From positions 240,840-304,839 of the forward strand of contig NZ_JADMLH010000007.1 of the NCBI RefSeq assembly GCF_016464385.1: a stretch of DNA of 64,000 nucleotides. The letters run 5' to 3'. Both the position numbers and the translations under genes were made by a program. Under the pieces are notes generated by a model. The model saw only the letters and a program-made list of their open reading frames with translations. It had not been told where the DNA came from and made no database searches. Origin of the DNA: Nucisporomicrobium flavum. GTDB lineage: Bacteria; Actinomycetota; Actinomycetes; Mycobacteriales; Micromonosporaceae. Every line of letters begins with the position of its first letter. Position 1 is the first letter of the stretch. Of the stretch, positions 17,196 to 26,469 are shown piece by piece.

Positions 17196-17265
17196 ATTCG
17201 GCCGCCGGCCGGCCGCGTACCTGACAAGATCGGTTTGTCCGGTTCGGCGGGGAACGGGGAAGCGC

Positions 17266-17427
17266 ATGCAGCAGGTCGAGCGGGTGGCCGAGGCGGAGGC
17301 GCCCGGCGAGGCACGGGACATGTCGCTGGGCGTGCTCGGCCTGGCAGCGGTGATGGCGGCCGTCGAGCGGCCCGCGCCGCGCCCGGCGCCCAAGGCGGAG
17401 GCCGAACCCGGTCAGCCGCGCAGGTAG
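17266..17427 (+). CDS. Small hypothetical protein (53 aa)
   Basis: A 53-codon frame with ATG after GGGGAA at good spacing. The product is MQQVERVAEAEAP..., with a short hydrophobic helix (LGVLGLAAVMAAV) followed by a Pro/Ala/Lys tail ending PGQPRR. The stop lies inside the 3' end of the convergent response-regulator gene (16-bp overlap). No family recognised. It could be a small membrane-associated protein or a chance frame. Confidence 0.4.
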   Translation: MQQVERVAEAEAPGEARDMSLGVLGLAAVMAAVERPAPRPAPKAEAEPGQPRR

Positions 17428-18053
17428 GCAAGCACGGCCCGGACCCGCCGGTGGTCGTCGGCGTCCGGCGGCAGGTCCAGCTTGGCCAGCAGGCTGCCGA
17501 TGTGCTTGGCCACGGCCGCCTCGGTGACCACGAGCGTCCGGGCGATCGCGGTGTTGGAGCGCCCCTCGGCCATGAGCGCCAGGACCTCCCGTTCGCGCGG
17601 GGTGAGGCGCAGCAGCGGGTCGCGGCGGCGGCCGAGGAGCTGCCGGACCACCTCCGGGTCGACGACCGTACGCCCGGCCGCCACCTGTTCGAGCGCGTCG
17701 ACGAACTCCGTCACCTCGCCGATGCGGTCCTTGAGCAGGTAGCCGACGCCCGCGGACCGGCCGGAGTCGAGCAGCTCGGCGGCGTACGTCTGTTCCACGT
17801 ACTGGCTGAGCACCAGCACCGGCAGCTCGGGGTCGGCGGCGCGCAGGGCGATCGCGGCCTGCAGGCCCTCGTCGCTGAACCCGGGCGGCATCCGGACGTC
17901 CGTCACCACGATGTCCGGCTTCCCGGCGGCGACCGCGGCGTGCAGCGCGGGCGCGTCGGCGACGGCCGCGACCACCTCGTGGCCGAAGCGCCGCAGCATG
18001 CCGGCGATGCCCTCGCGCACGATCAGGCCGTCCTCGGCGATCACGACTCGCAC
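17412..18053 (-). CDS. NarL-family response regulator
   Basis: A 213-residue response regulator. Receiver: VRVVIAEDGLIVREGI, phospho-acceptor Asp in DIVVTDVRMPP, Lys in GYLLKDRIGEVTEF. LuxR-type DNA-binding domain: LTPREREVLALMAEGRSNTA and VAKHIGSLLAKL. It starts at GTG 18053, 13 nt inside the end of the kinase gene, so the two are translationally coupled. Likely target: the divergent ABC transporter genes. Confidence 0.9.
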   Translation of the reverse strand: MRVVIAEDGLIVREGIAGMLRRFGHEVVAAVADAPALHAAVAAGKPDIVVTDVRMPPGFSDEGLQAAIALRAADPELPVLVLSQYVEQTYAAELLDSGRSAGVGYLLKDRIGEVTEFVDALEQVAAGRTVVDPEVVRQLLGRRRDPLLRLTPREREVLALMAEGRSNTAIARTLVVTEAAVAKHIGSLLAKLDLPPDADDHRRVRAVLAYLRG

Positions 18054-19279
18054 GGGATCTCCACGTGCACGAGCGTAGGGCCGCCGGGCGGGCTGGACAG
18101 CGCCACGGTCCCGCCGACCGCCGCCACCCGGTCGGCCAGGCCGACGAGCCCGCTGCCCCGGCCGGGGTCCGCGCCGCCGCGTCCGTCGTCGCGCACGTCG
18201 AGGTACAACCGGCCACCGTGGACGTTCGCGGTCACCGCGGCCCGCGTGGCCTGGCTGTGTTTCGCGACGTTGGCCAGCGTCTCGACCACGACGAAGTACG
18301 CCGCCACCTCCACCGCCTCGGGAAGCCGGCGGTCGATGCGCAGGTCCAGGTCCACCGGTACGGGCGCGTGCCCGGCCGCATCCCCCACGGCGGCGGCCAG
18401 CCCCCGGTCGGTGAGCACCTTGGGGTGCACGCCGCGGATCAGCTCGCGCAGCTCGGCGAGGGCCTGCCGGGCGAGGTCCTGCGCGGCCACCAGCGGCGCC
18501 TCCGCCGGTGAGCCGGACGTGACTTCCAGGCGGGCCAGCCCGAGCTGCATGCTGAGCGCCACGAGCCGCTGCTGGGCGCCGTCGTGCAGGTCGCGTTCGA
18601 TGCGCCGGCGTTCCACCTCGAACGCGTCGACGAGGCGGGCCCGGGAGCGGGTGAGCTCGACCAGCTTCGCGTCGGTGTCGTCGCTGCGGGGCGCCAGGAT
18701 GGCCCGGGCCATGGCCGCCCGCGCGCCGGCCCAGGCCGTCACCGGGTACGCGGCGATGACCCACCCGATCGGCGCGAGCAGGGTCTGCGGCAGCGTGTAC
18801 GCCAGCGGCCGGTCGGTCATGTACACCGGCGCGAACAGGAACGTCGTGGGCACGACCGCCGCGGCGAAGACCACGGCCGCGTCGATCCAGCACAGCACCG
18901 CCGCGGAGACCATCGCGTAGCCCAGCTCGCGCCACGTGGCCTGTTCCCGCAGCCGGCACATCAGCCAGGCGCGCAGGCCCGGCCGGTCCGGCCGCCGGTG
19001 CGGGTCGGGCAGCGCGTCGCGGTCGATGAGCCGCATCCGCCACCGCTCGAGCCGGCCGACCGCCACCCCGGACAGGATCGTGGCCAGGTAGCCGGCCACG
19101 CCGATCACCACCACCGAGAGCACCAGCCCGGCACCCAGCAGGCCCAGCACCACGAAGATCGTGGCGAAGCCGAGCAGCGCGCCGCCGGTCAGGTATGCCA
19201 GTGAGCGCCACGGCCAGGACGAGGCCAGGAAGCGCGTCGGGCGCATCGTCAGCGCGTCGAGGGCGTTGCGGACCGGCAT
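18041..19279 (-). CDS. Membrane sensor histidine kinase (HisKA_3)
   Basis: A 412-residue kinase. Two hydrophobic hairpins form the sensor (SLAYLTGGALLGFATIFVVL, LVLSVVVIGVAGYLATILSG and a later pair around residues 140-185), as in the DUF1707/PspC-linked sensor group. The phospho-acceptor region is VERRRIERDLHDGAQQRLVA (His in DLHDGAQQR). The HATPase shows VVVETLANVAKHSQ, DDGRGGAD and GSGLVGLADRV. It sits upstream of and overlaps the regulator gene. It is divergent from an ABC exporter, a common arrangement in which the pair controls the transporter. Confidence 0.9.
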   Translation of the reverse strand: MPVRNALDALTMRPTRFLASSWPWRSLAYLTGGALLGFATIFVVLGLLGAGLVLSVVVIGVAGYLATILSGVAVGRLERWRMRLIDRDALPDPHRRPDRPGLRAWLMCRLREQATWRELGYAMVSAAVLCWIDAAVVFAAAVVPTTFLFAPVYMTDRPLAYTLPQTLLAPIGWVIAAYPVTAWAGARAAMARAILAPRSDDTDAKLVELTRSRARLVDAFEVERRRIERDLHDGAQQRLVALSMQLGLARLEVTSGSPAEAPLVAAQDLARQALAELRELIRGVHPKVLTDRGLAAAVGDAAGHAPVPVDLDLRIDRRLPEAVEVAAYFVVVETLANVAKHSQATRAAVTANVHGGRLYLDVRDDGRGGADPGRGSGLVGLADRVAAVGGTVALSSPPGGPTLVHVEIPCES

Positions 19280-19323
19280 GGTCAGTGACGCTACCGGCGA
19301 GATGCACCGCGGACGGTAGTGCC

Positions 19324-19333
19324 AGGTATACCT
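19324..19333. promoter_or_regulatory. Palindrome AGGTATACCT between kinase and ABC genes
   Basis: A perfect 10-bp palindrome in the 111-bp divergent region. It contains TATACC, which could serve as a -10 on either strand, or it could be a response-regulator half-site. Function not established. Confidence 0.35.
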
Positions 19334-19390
19334 TCGATCCTCTCCGCTGCGTGACTGTGCGCGGCCCCGGCGGGCGGAAAGCTCGTCACC

Positions 19391-20137
19391 ATGACCATCA
19401 CGACCATCGGTACGGCCGTCGAGCTGCGGGCCGTCACCAGGATCTACGGTACGGGCACAGCCGCCGTGACCGCCCTCGACGCGGTGGACGTGGCGATCCC
19501 GCCGGCCACCTTCACCGCGGTGATGGGCCCGTCCGGGTCCGGCAAGTCCACCCTGCTGCACTGCGCCGCCGGCCTCGACCGGGCGACCCGCGGCGAGGTG
19601 ATGATCGACGGCGTGCCGCTCGGCGGGCTGTCCGAGCGGGCGGTCACGAAGCTGCGCCGGGAGCGGGTCGGCTTCGTGTTCCAGTCCTTCAACCTGATAC
19701 CGGCCCTGAGCGCCGAGCAGAACGTGTCGCTGCCGCTGCGCCTGGCCGGCCGCCGCCCGGCGCCCGGGGACGTCCGCGCGATGCTCGCCGAGGTGGGCCT
19801 GGCCGACCGGGCGGGGCACCGGCCCAGCGAGCTGTCCGGCGGCCAGCAGCAGCGGGTGGCGATCGCGCGGGCTCTGGTGACCCGCCCGGCGGTGGTGTTC
19901 GCCGACGAGCCCACCGGCGCGCTCGACACGAAGGCGTCCCGGGAGGTGCTGCACCTGTTGCGGGCCGCGGTGGACCGGCACGCGCAGACGATCGTGATGG
20001 TCACGCACGACCCGTACGCGGCCGCCTTCGCCGATCGGGTGCTGTTCCTCGCCGACGGCCGGGTCGTCGACGAGCTGCCGCGCCCGTCCGGCGCGTCCGA
20101 GATCGCCCTGCGCATGGCCCGGCTGGAGGAGCGATGA
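19391..20137 (+). CDS. ABC transporter ATP-binding protein (MacB/LolD type)
   Basis: A 248-residue ATPase. Walker A GPSGSGKSTLL, Q-loop FVFQSFNLIPALSAEQN, signature LSGGQQQRVAIARAL, Walker B VVFADEPTGALD and the H-loop VTHD are all intact. The family drives FtsX/MacB-type permeases that export peptides or lipids or act as mechanotransmission systems. Its stop overlaps the permease start (ATGA). Confidence 0.93.
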   Translation: MTITTIGTAVELRAVTRIYGTGTAAVTALDAVDVAIPPATFTAVMGPSGSGKSTLLHCAAGLDRATRGEVMIDGVPLGGLSERAVTKLRRERVGFVFQSFNLIPALSAEQNVSLPLRLAGRRPAPGDVRAMLAEVGLADRAGHRPSELSGGQQQRVAIARALVTRPAVVFADEPTGALDTKASREVLHLLRAAVDRHAQTIVMVTHDPYAAAFADRVLFLADGRVVDELPRPSGASEIALRMARLEER

Positions 20138-22440
20138 GCCTCGCGTGGACCATGGTCCGGCACCGGTTCGCCGCGTTCGCCGGCACGTTCGTCGCGATCG
20201 CCCTGGGCGTGGCCGTGGTCGCGGGGGCCACGACCCTGTGGGCGTCCTCGCGTCCCGAGGCACCGGCCCGCTACGGCGCGTCCCCCGTGCTCGTGCACTC
20301 CCCCAGCGTCGGCACCGGCCGCGACGGTTACCCCGATCACCGCTCGTGGACGGCGGCGCACGCCCGGGAGCTGGCCGCCCGGCTGGCGGCCCTGCCGGGC
20401 GTCACGGCGGCGGTGGCCGATCCCGCCTTCTATGTGCAGCGGGTCGTCGGCGGCCGGGCGACCGGTGATCCGGACACCGCCCGCTCGGACGGGCACGCGT
20501 GGTCGTCGGCGGTGCTCGGCGGCTACCGGCTCACCGCGGGCGAAGCGCCACGGCGGGCCGGGGAGGTGGCGCTCGGCGGGGTGGCGCCGGGTGCCCGCAT
20601 CGACGTGCTGACCGGGCGCGGGCCGGCGACGTGGACGGTCACCGGGACCGTGGACGGGCCCGGCTTCTACGTCGCCGACGAGGCCGCGCGGGCGCTCGCC
20701 GCGGGGGTACGGGTGATCGGCCTGACCGTGACCGGCGACGCGGAGGCGGTCGCGGCCGCCGCGGAGTCCACGGTGGGCGGTGACGGGCTCGTGTTCAGCG
20801 GGGAGCGGCGGAACGAGCTCGAGGACGAGGCGGTGACGCGTACGCGGTGGCTGGGCGCGCAGTTGCTGATCGCGATGGTGACGCTCGGCGGGTTCGTGGC
20901 GGTGTTCGTGGTGGCGTCGACGTGTGCGCTCAGCGCCGCCCAGCGCCGGCGCGAGATCGGCCTGCTGCGGGCCGTCGGCGCGACACCGGGACAGGTCGTG
21001 CGGCTCATGTACGCCGAGACCCTCGTCGTCGCGGTGCTCGGCGGTGCGGTGGGCGTACCGCTGGGGGCGCTGACCGCTCCCCTGCTCGCGCCGCCGCTCG
21101 TGGCCGCCGGGCTGGAACCGGCCGGGTTCTCCGTGTCGGTGCAGCCGCTCGCGCTGACGGGATCGTTCCTGCTGGGCGTCGTCGTGGCGCTGGCCGGGGT
21201 GTGGGTGGCCGCCCGCCGCTCGAGCCGCATCCCCGCCCTCGACGCCCTGCGCGACGCCGCGATCGACCGCCGCGCGATGACCGCGCCGCGCTGGATCGCC
21301 GGCCTGGTGACCGCGGCGGCGGGCGGCGGGCTGATGGCCGCGCTGCCGGCCCTGCCCGTGATGACGCGGACGTCGGCGGCGCTGGGCGCGGCGATGCTGC
21401 TGCTCGTCGGGGCCGCGCTGCTGGCGCCCGTGGTCATCGTGCCGCTGGTGCGCCTGGTGACGTGGCCGTTCCGGCGCGGCGCGACCGGGATGCTGCTGCG
21501 CGAGAGCACGCTGACCGGCGTACGGCGGCTCGCCTCGACGGCCGCCCCGGTGATGCTGACCGTGGGCTTCGCGGCGCTGATGACCGGCATGGTCGCCACC
21601 ATCGAGGAGGCGGCCGGCATCGACGAGGCCGCCGAGCTACCGGCCACGCTCGTGGCGGCCCCGGACGGGACCCCGGGGCTGGCGCCGTCCGTCGCGGAGA
21701 GGCAGCCGGGCGACTACAAGCTGACCACCGAGGTGCTGGTCACCATCGGCGCGACGACCGGCGGCCGGGACGCGAGTGGCGAGGCCGGGGTCAGCGGTAT
21801 CCGGCTCTCCGCGGAGCTGAGGAACCGGCCGGAGTCGGTGGCCGTCGGTTTCCCCGACGGGACCACCACGACGCTGAAGGTGACCGGCACGCACGAGGGC
21901 CCCGAGGACCTCGTCGTCCTGCCTCGCGATCTGGTCCGCGAGCACGATCCGGCGGCGCTGGCCGGCGTCGTGCTGCTCGACGGTCCGGCCGTGCCGGTCG
22001 CCGGGATGAAGGTGCTGCCGGTCCGCGCGTACGTACAGGAGCTGATCGACGTCGAGGGCCGGATCATCCGGATCTTCCTCGTCGTGCTGATCGGCCTGTC
22101 GGCCGGCTACACCGGGCTGGCTGTGGCGAACACCCTGCTCATGGCCACCTCGGCGCGGCGCGGCGAGTTCACCGCCCTGCGGCTGGCCGGCGGCGGCACC
22201 GGACACGTCCTGCGGCTGACCACCGGGGAGGCGCTGCTGAGCGTGGCGGTGGGTAGCGTCCTGGGTGGCGCGGTCGCGGCCGCCGCGCTGCTGGGCATGC
22301 GCAACGCGGTCGAGGAGGAGCTGCAGCAGGCGGTCCGGCTGGTCGTGCCGTGGGGCCAGAGCGGCCTCGTCGTGCTGGTCTGCGCGGCCGTCGCGGTGGC
22401 GGCGGCGAGCCTGCCGGTGCTGCGGACGCGGCCGCGGTGA
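20134..22440 (+). CDS. FtsX/MacB-type ABC transporter permease
   Basis: A 768-residue permease with ten predicted TM segments in the duplicated FtsX layout: one N-terminal TM (FAGTFVAIALGVAVVAGATT), a large extracytoplasmic domain (about residues 40-240), three TMs (LLIAMVTLGGFVAVFVVAST, LVVAVLGGAVGVPLGALTAP), further TMs in the middle, a second extracytoplasmic domain and a final three-TM FtsX domain. AQRRREIGLLRAVGATPGQV is the conserved cytoplasmic coupling motif. The start overlaps the ATPase stop by ATGA. Substrate unknown; antimicrobial-peptide resistance is typical of such pairs beside a two-component system. Confidence 0.9.
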   Translation: MSLAWTMVRHRFAAFAGTFVAIALGVAVVAGATTLWASSRPEAPARYGASPVLVHSPSVGTGRDGYPDHRSWTAAHARELAARLAALPGVTAAVADPAFYVQRVVGGRATGDPDTARSDGHAWSSAVLGGYRLTAGEAPRRAGEVALGGVAPGARIDVLTGRGPATWTVTGTVDGPGFYVADEAARALAAGVRVIGLTVTGDAEAVAAAAESTVGGDGLVFSGERRNELEDEAVTRTRWLGAQLLIAMVTLGGFVAVFVVASTCALSAAQRRREIGLLRAVGATPGQVVRLMYAETLVVAVLGGAVGVPLGALTAPLLAPPLVAAGLEPAGFSVSVQPLALTGSFLLGVVVALAGVWVAARRSSRIPALDALRDAAIDRRAMTAPRWIAGLVTAAAGGGLMAALPALPVMTRTSAALGAAMLLLVGAALLAPVVIVPLVRLVTWPFRRGATGMLLRESTLTGVRRLASTAAPVMLTVGFAALMTGMVATIEEAAGIDEAAELPATLVAAPDGTPGLAPSVAERQPGDYKLTTEVLVTIGATTGGRDASGEAGVSGIRLSAELRNRPESVAVGFPDGTTTTLKVTGTHEGPEDLVVLPRDLVREHDPAALAGVVLLDGPAVPVAGMKVLPVRAYVQELIDVEGRIIRIFLVVLIGLSAGYTGLAVANTLLMATSARRGEFTALRLAGGGTGHVLRLTTGEALLSVAVGSVLGGAVAAAALLGMRNAVEEELQQAVRLVVPWGQSGLVVLVCAAVAVAAASLPVLRTRPR

Positions 22441-22531
22441 AACACGACCGAAACGGAGGGTTCTTCCCGCGCGCCCGGCATGCTGAGCTGGAGCCCGACG
22501 TCGAAGCGGATCTGCGCAAGGAGTCCCACGC

Positions 22532-24079
22532 ATGCTCAACCTCTCCGTGTTCCTGGAGGACAGCGCCCGGCACTACCCCGAGCGCGCGGCGGTCGTGCTG
22601 GGCGACCAGCGGATGTCGTACGCACAGGTCGACGCGGCCGCGAACCAGATCGCCAACCTGCTCGTGTCCCGCGGCATCCGGCCGGGCGACAAGGTGGCCC
22701 TGTCCTGCCCGAACGTGCCGTACTTCCCGGTGGTCTACTACGGCATCCTCAAGGCGGGCGCGGTGGTGGTGCCGCTGAACGTGCTGCTCAAGGGCCGCGA
22801 GATCGCGTACCACCTGGCCGACTCGCAGGCGAAGGCGTACTTCTGCTTCCAGGGCACCGCGGAGCTGCCGATGGGCGCCGAGGGGCACGCGGGCTTCGGC
22901 CGGACGGACGGCTGCGAGCACTTCTTCCTGATCACCGCCGACCCGGCCGCCGCGTCGCCGATCGAGGGCGCCGAGACCCTCGGGCAGGCCCTCGCGGGGC
23001 AGTCGCCGGTCTTCGAGACCGTCCTCGCCGCCGAGACCGACCCGGCCGTCATCCTCTACACCAGCGGCACGACCGGGCAGGCCAAGGGCGCCGAGCTGAG
23101 CCACTCCAACCTGGTCCTCAACGCGCTGACCTGCAACCGGCTGTTCCAGTCGCGCCCGGGCACCGACACCCACCTGCTGGTGCTGCCGCTGTTCCACTCG
23201 TTCGGCTCCACCGTCAACATGAACGCCGGATTCTCCTCGGCCGCCACGCTGGTGCTCATGCCGCGGTTCGAGGCGGCCGGGGCGGTCAAGCTGCTGGAGA
23301 GCGAGGACGTGACGTTCTTCGCGGGCGTACCGACGATGTACTGGGGCCTGCTCAACGCGCTCTCCGAGGGCGTGGACGTGGAGCGGATCGCCCGGAACAT
23401 GCGCATCGCGGTCAGCGGCGGCTCGAGCCTGCCCGTCGAGATCATCAAGGAGGTCCGGACCCGGCTCGGCGTCCAGATCCTCGAGGGGTACGGCCTCAGC
23501 GAGACCTCGCCGGTGGCCACGTTCAGCGACCCGGACAGCGAGCCGCGGCCGGGCTCCATCGGCATCCCGATCTGGGGCGTCGAGGTGAAGCTGATCGACC
23601 CGGAGTGGAACACCGTCGAGGGCGAGGACGAGATCGGCGAGATCGCCATCCGCGGCCACAACATCATGCGGGGCTACTACAACCGCCCCGAGGCCACCGC
23701 CGAGGTGATGAACAACGGCTGGTTCCGTACCGGCGACCTCGGCCGGCGCGACAAGGACGGCTTCTACTACATCGTCGACCGCGCCAAGGACATGATCATC
23801 CGGGGCGGCTTCAACGTGTACCCGCGGGAGATCGAGGAGGTGCTGATGACCCACGAGGGCGTGTCGCTCGCCGCGGTCATCGGCGTACCGCACCCCAGCC
23901 ACGGCGAGGAGATCAAGGCGTACGTGATCCGCAAGGCGGGCGCCACGGTCACCGAGGAGGAACTGGTCGCCTGGTCCCGCGAGCAGATGGCCAGCTACAA
24001 GTACCCGCGCATCGTGGCGTTCGTCGACGCACTGCCGATGACCGCCACCGGCAAGCTGCTCAAGCGCGAGCTGTCCTGA
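22532..24079 (+). CDS. Long-chain fatty acid-CoA ligase (AMP-binding enzyme)
   Basis: A 515-residue adenylate-forming ligase. The phosphate-binding loop is LYTSGTTGQAKGAELSHSN, the aromatic/adenine motif GYGLSETSPVATF, the hinge GWFRTGDLGRRDKDGFYYIV with DRAKDMIIRGGFNVYPREIE, and the catalytic Lys is in TATGKLLKREL at the C-terminus. It converts a carboxylic acid to its acyl-AMP and then acyl-CoA; chain length cannot be set from sequence. AAGGAG precedes the ATG. It is a single gene just upstream of the PknG operon. Confidence 0.92.
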   Translation: MLNLSVFLEDSARHYPERAAVVLGDQRMSYAQVDAAANQIANLLVSRGIRPGDKVALSCPNVPYFPVVYYGILKAGAVVVPLNVLLKGREIAYHLADSQAKAYFCFQGTAELPMGAEGHAGFGRTDGCEHFFLITADPAAASPIEGAETLGQALAGQSPVFETVLAAETDPAVILYTSGTTGQAKGAELSHSNLVLNALTCNRLFQSRPGTDTHLLVLPLFHSFGSTVNMNAGFSSAATLVLMPRFEAAGAVKLLESEDVTFFAGVPTMYWGLLNALSEGVDVERIARNMRIAVSGGSSLPVEIIKEVRTRLGVQILEGYGLSETSPVATFSDPDSEPRPGSIGIPIWGVEVKLIDPEWNTVEGEDEIGEIAIRGHNIMRGYYNRPEATAEVMNNGWFRTGDLGRRDKDGFYYIVDRAKDMIIRGGFNVYPREIEEVLMTHEGVSLAAVIGVPHPSHGEEIKAYVIRKAGATVTEEELVAWSREQMASYKYPRIVAFVDALPMTATGKLLKRELS

Positions 24080-24164
24080 CCCCGTCCGCGCGTCCGGTGC
24101 CGCTGATGATCGTTTGCGTGGGTACGGCACAGTGAGCGGTGTCGACCGGCACCACGGAGGAAGT

Positions 24165-25499
24165 TTGAGCACAGCGCAGCTCGACCGGGTGGCGCCCGTC
24201 CCGGGCCCGGTGGCGGACCCGGCACCGGGCGGGCTCCTGTGGCGCGTCCGGGCCCTGCGCCACACCTCCCCGGGCCGCCTGCAGCTGCTGCTCACGGCGC
24301 TGCTCGTGTTCGGGGTGCTCACCGGCCTGGTCGCCGGCCTGACCGCCGCCTCGGCGCGGGCCGGCACCGACGACCTCGGCGACCGGGCGCAGCCGCTGCT
24401 GGTCGAGGCGGAGACGATCTACTCGGCGCTCGCCGACGCCGACACCACCGCCGCGCAGGCGTTCCTCGCCGGCGGCCTGGAGCCGGCCGAGCTGACCCGC
24501 CGCTACGAGGGCGACCTCGACCGGGCCACCACCGCGCTGATGTCGGCGGCCCGGCGCACCCCGCCGGAAGGGCCGGCCGCGGAGGCGATCCGTGCGCTGT
24601 CGTCCGGCATCCCCCGGTACGCGGCCCTCGTGGCCAGCGCGCGGGCCAACAACCGCCAGGGGCTGCCGGTCGGTGCGTCGTACCTGTCGACCGCCTCGCA
24701 GCTCAGCCGCGACTCGCTGCAGCCACAGGCCCAGGTGCTGTTCCGCAGTGCCCGCGACGAGGTGGACGAGGGCTACGGCGGCGCGCGCAGCTCGTGGTGG
24801 TCCGCGCTGCTGGTGATCCTGCTCGTGGCGCTGCTCGGCACGCTGCTCGTCACCCAGGTCCACCTGAGCCGCTCGACCCGCCGTACGTTCAACGTTCCGC
24901 TGCTCGTGGCCACCGCCGTGACGCTCGCGCTGACCCTGACCACCGCGGTCGTCCTCGCCGGGCAGCGCTCGCACCTGACCGACGCCGCCCGCGACGGCTC
25001 GGCGCCCGTGGCGCTGCTGGCCGAGGCCCGCATCTACGCCCTGCGCGAGCGGGGCGACGACGCGCTCACCCTCGTCGCCCGGCAGGGCCCGCCGGAGCCG
25101 GGCAAGGACCCGTACGAGGTGAACAGCCGGGAGCTGACCCGCCGCCTCGACCAGGCCGGACGCGGCGCCGCCGGCCCGGCCCGCACGGCCGTGGAGTCCG
25201 CCGCCCGCAACCGCCGGGACTGGGAGAACGCCCACAAGCGGATCCGCGCGCTCGACGAGAGCGGCCGCTACGACGAAGCGGTGAAGCTTGCGGTCGGCGA
25301 ACCGACGACGCGCACCTTCACCGCGCTCACCGGCGACCTGGGTCGCGCGCTGGAGGACCGCAAGGCCGCCTTCACCCGCGAGATCGACGCCGCCGGGCGC
25401 GGGCTGGGCCTGCTCACCGTCCTCGGGCCGCTGCTCGCGCTGGCGGTCTGCGCCCTCGCCGCCACCGGCCTGCGGGCCCGCCTCGAGGAGTACCGCTGA
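24165..25499 (+). CDS. glnX: GlnX-like membrane sensor component of the PknG operon
   Basis: A roughly 444-residue membrane protein. TM1 is near residues 40-62 (LLLTALLVFGVLTGLVAGLT). A helical extracytoplasmic domain (about 65-208) follows, then TM2 (211-232) and TM3 (244-265), a second extracytoplasmic domain, and TM4 near the C-terminus (LGLLTVLGPLLALAVCALAA). Size, topology and position directly before a GlnH-like lipoprotein and PknG match mycobacterial GlnX (Rv0412c), thought to relay extracellular amino-acid binding to PknG. The start is uncertain: TTG 24165 has GGAGG at 4 nt; GTG 24132 is in frame. Its stop overlaps the next start (TGATG). Confidence 0.78.
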   Translation: MSTAQLDRVAPVPGPVADPAPGGLLWRVRALRHTSPGRLQLLLTALLVFGVLTGLVAGLTAASARAGTDDLGDRAQPLLVEAETIYSALADADTTAAQAFLAGGLEPAELTRRYEGDLDRATTALMSAARRTPPEGPAAEAIRALSSGIPRYAALVASARANNRQGLPVGASYLSTASQLSRDSLQPQAQVLFRSARDEVDEGYGGARSSWWSALLVILLVALLGTLLVTQVHLSRSTRRTFNVPLLVATAVTLALTLTTAVVLAGQRSHLTDAARDGSAPVALLAEARIYALRERGDDALTLVARQGPPEPGKDPYEVNSRELTRRLDQAGRGAAGPARTAVESAARNRRDWENAHKRIRALDESGRYDEAVKLAVGEPTTRTFTALTGDLGRALEDRKAAFTREIDAAGRGLGLLTVLGPLLALAVCALAATGLRARLEEYR

Positions 25500-26461
25500 T
25501 GCGTGCCCGTGCCGCCACCGCCGTGGCCGTCCTGCTGGTGAGCCTCGCCGGCGGCTGCTCCGGGGACTCCTCGCGGCCACGGGCCGGGGCCTCCGCCGCG
25601 CCGTCGGCGCCGCCCGCCACGTCGGGGCCCGGCGCGCCGGCCGACACGTCCTGCAAGCCGCGGGCCAGCCTGCGCCCGGCCGGGCCGCTGCCGAAGCCCG
25701 GCGCGATGCCCGCGGGCACGTACATGCGCACGATCCAGGACCGGGGCCGGCTCATCCTCGGCACCAGCCAGGACACGCTGCTGTTCAGCTCGCGCAACCC
25801 GTTCACCGGCGCGATCGAGGGCTTCGACGTGGACATGGGCCGGCAGATCGCCGCCGCCATCTTCGGCGACCCCGACAAGATCCAGATCAGGGTCATCGGG
25901 TACGACGACCGCGTCGAGGCCGTGGACGCCGCGGAGCCGGTGGACCTGGTCGCCGACACGATGACGGCCAACTGCGACCGGTGGGGCGACGTCGACTTCT
26001 CCACCATCTACTACGACGCCGGGCAGAAGGTGCTGGTGTCGTCCACCTCGGACGCCCGCGGCATCGGCGACCTCGGCGGCCGGAAGGTGTGCGCCGCGCA
26101 GGGCTCGACCTCCTACGACAACATCGCGGCCGCCGCCTCGCGCCCCGTCCCGGTCGCCCGGGCCGGGTTCGCCGACTGCCTGGTCGCGTTTCAGCAGAAC
26201 GAGGTCGACGCCATCTCCACCGACGACACCATCCTCGTGGGGCTGGCCGCGCAGGACCCGTACGCGAAGGTCGTCGGGCCGCGCATGTCGCAGGAGCCGT
26301 ACGGCATGGCGATCTCGCAGAAGCACCACGAGTTCACCCGCTTCGTCAACGCGGTGCTGGAACGCAACCGGGCGAACGGCACCTGGAAGAAGACGTACGA
26401 GCGCTGGCTCGGCGACCTCGGACCCGCCCCGCGCCCGCCCGCCGCGCAGTACCGGGACTGA
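25499..26461 (+). CDS. glnH: GlnH-like amino-acid-binding lipoprotein
   Basis: A 320-residue substrate-binding protein. The lipobox LAGGC (Cys near residue 19) predicts a membrane-anchored lipoprotein. After a Ser/Pro/Ala linker come the type 2 periplasmic-binding-protein motifs: IQDRGRLILGTSQDTLLF, GFDVDMGRQIAAAIFGDPDK and DLVADTMTANCDRW. In Mycobacterium GlnH binds Asp, Asn, Glu or Gln and works with GlnX and PknG rather than with an ABC transporter; no permease or ATPase gene is adjacent here either. The ATG shares one base with the GlnX stop. Confidence 0.88.
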   Translation: MRARAATAVAVLLVSLAGGCSGDSSRPRAGASAAPSAPPATSGPGAPADTSCKPRASLRPAGPLPKPGAMPAGTYMRTIQDRGRLILGTSQDTLLFSSRNPFTGAIEGFDVDMGRQIAAAIFGDPDKIQIRVIGYDDRVEAVDAAEPVDLVADTMTANCDRWGDVDFSTIYYDAGQKVLVSSTSDARGIGDLGGRKVCAAQGSTSYDNIAAAASRPVPVARAGFADCLVAFQQNEVDAISTDDTILVGLAAQDPYAKVVGPRMSQEPYGMAISQKHHEFTRFVNAVLERNRANGTWKKTYERWLGDLGPAPRPPAAQYRD

Positions 26462-26469
26462 CGCCGGCG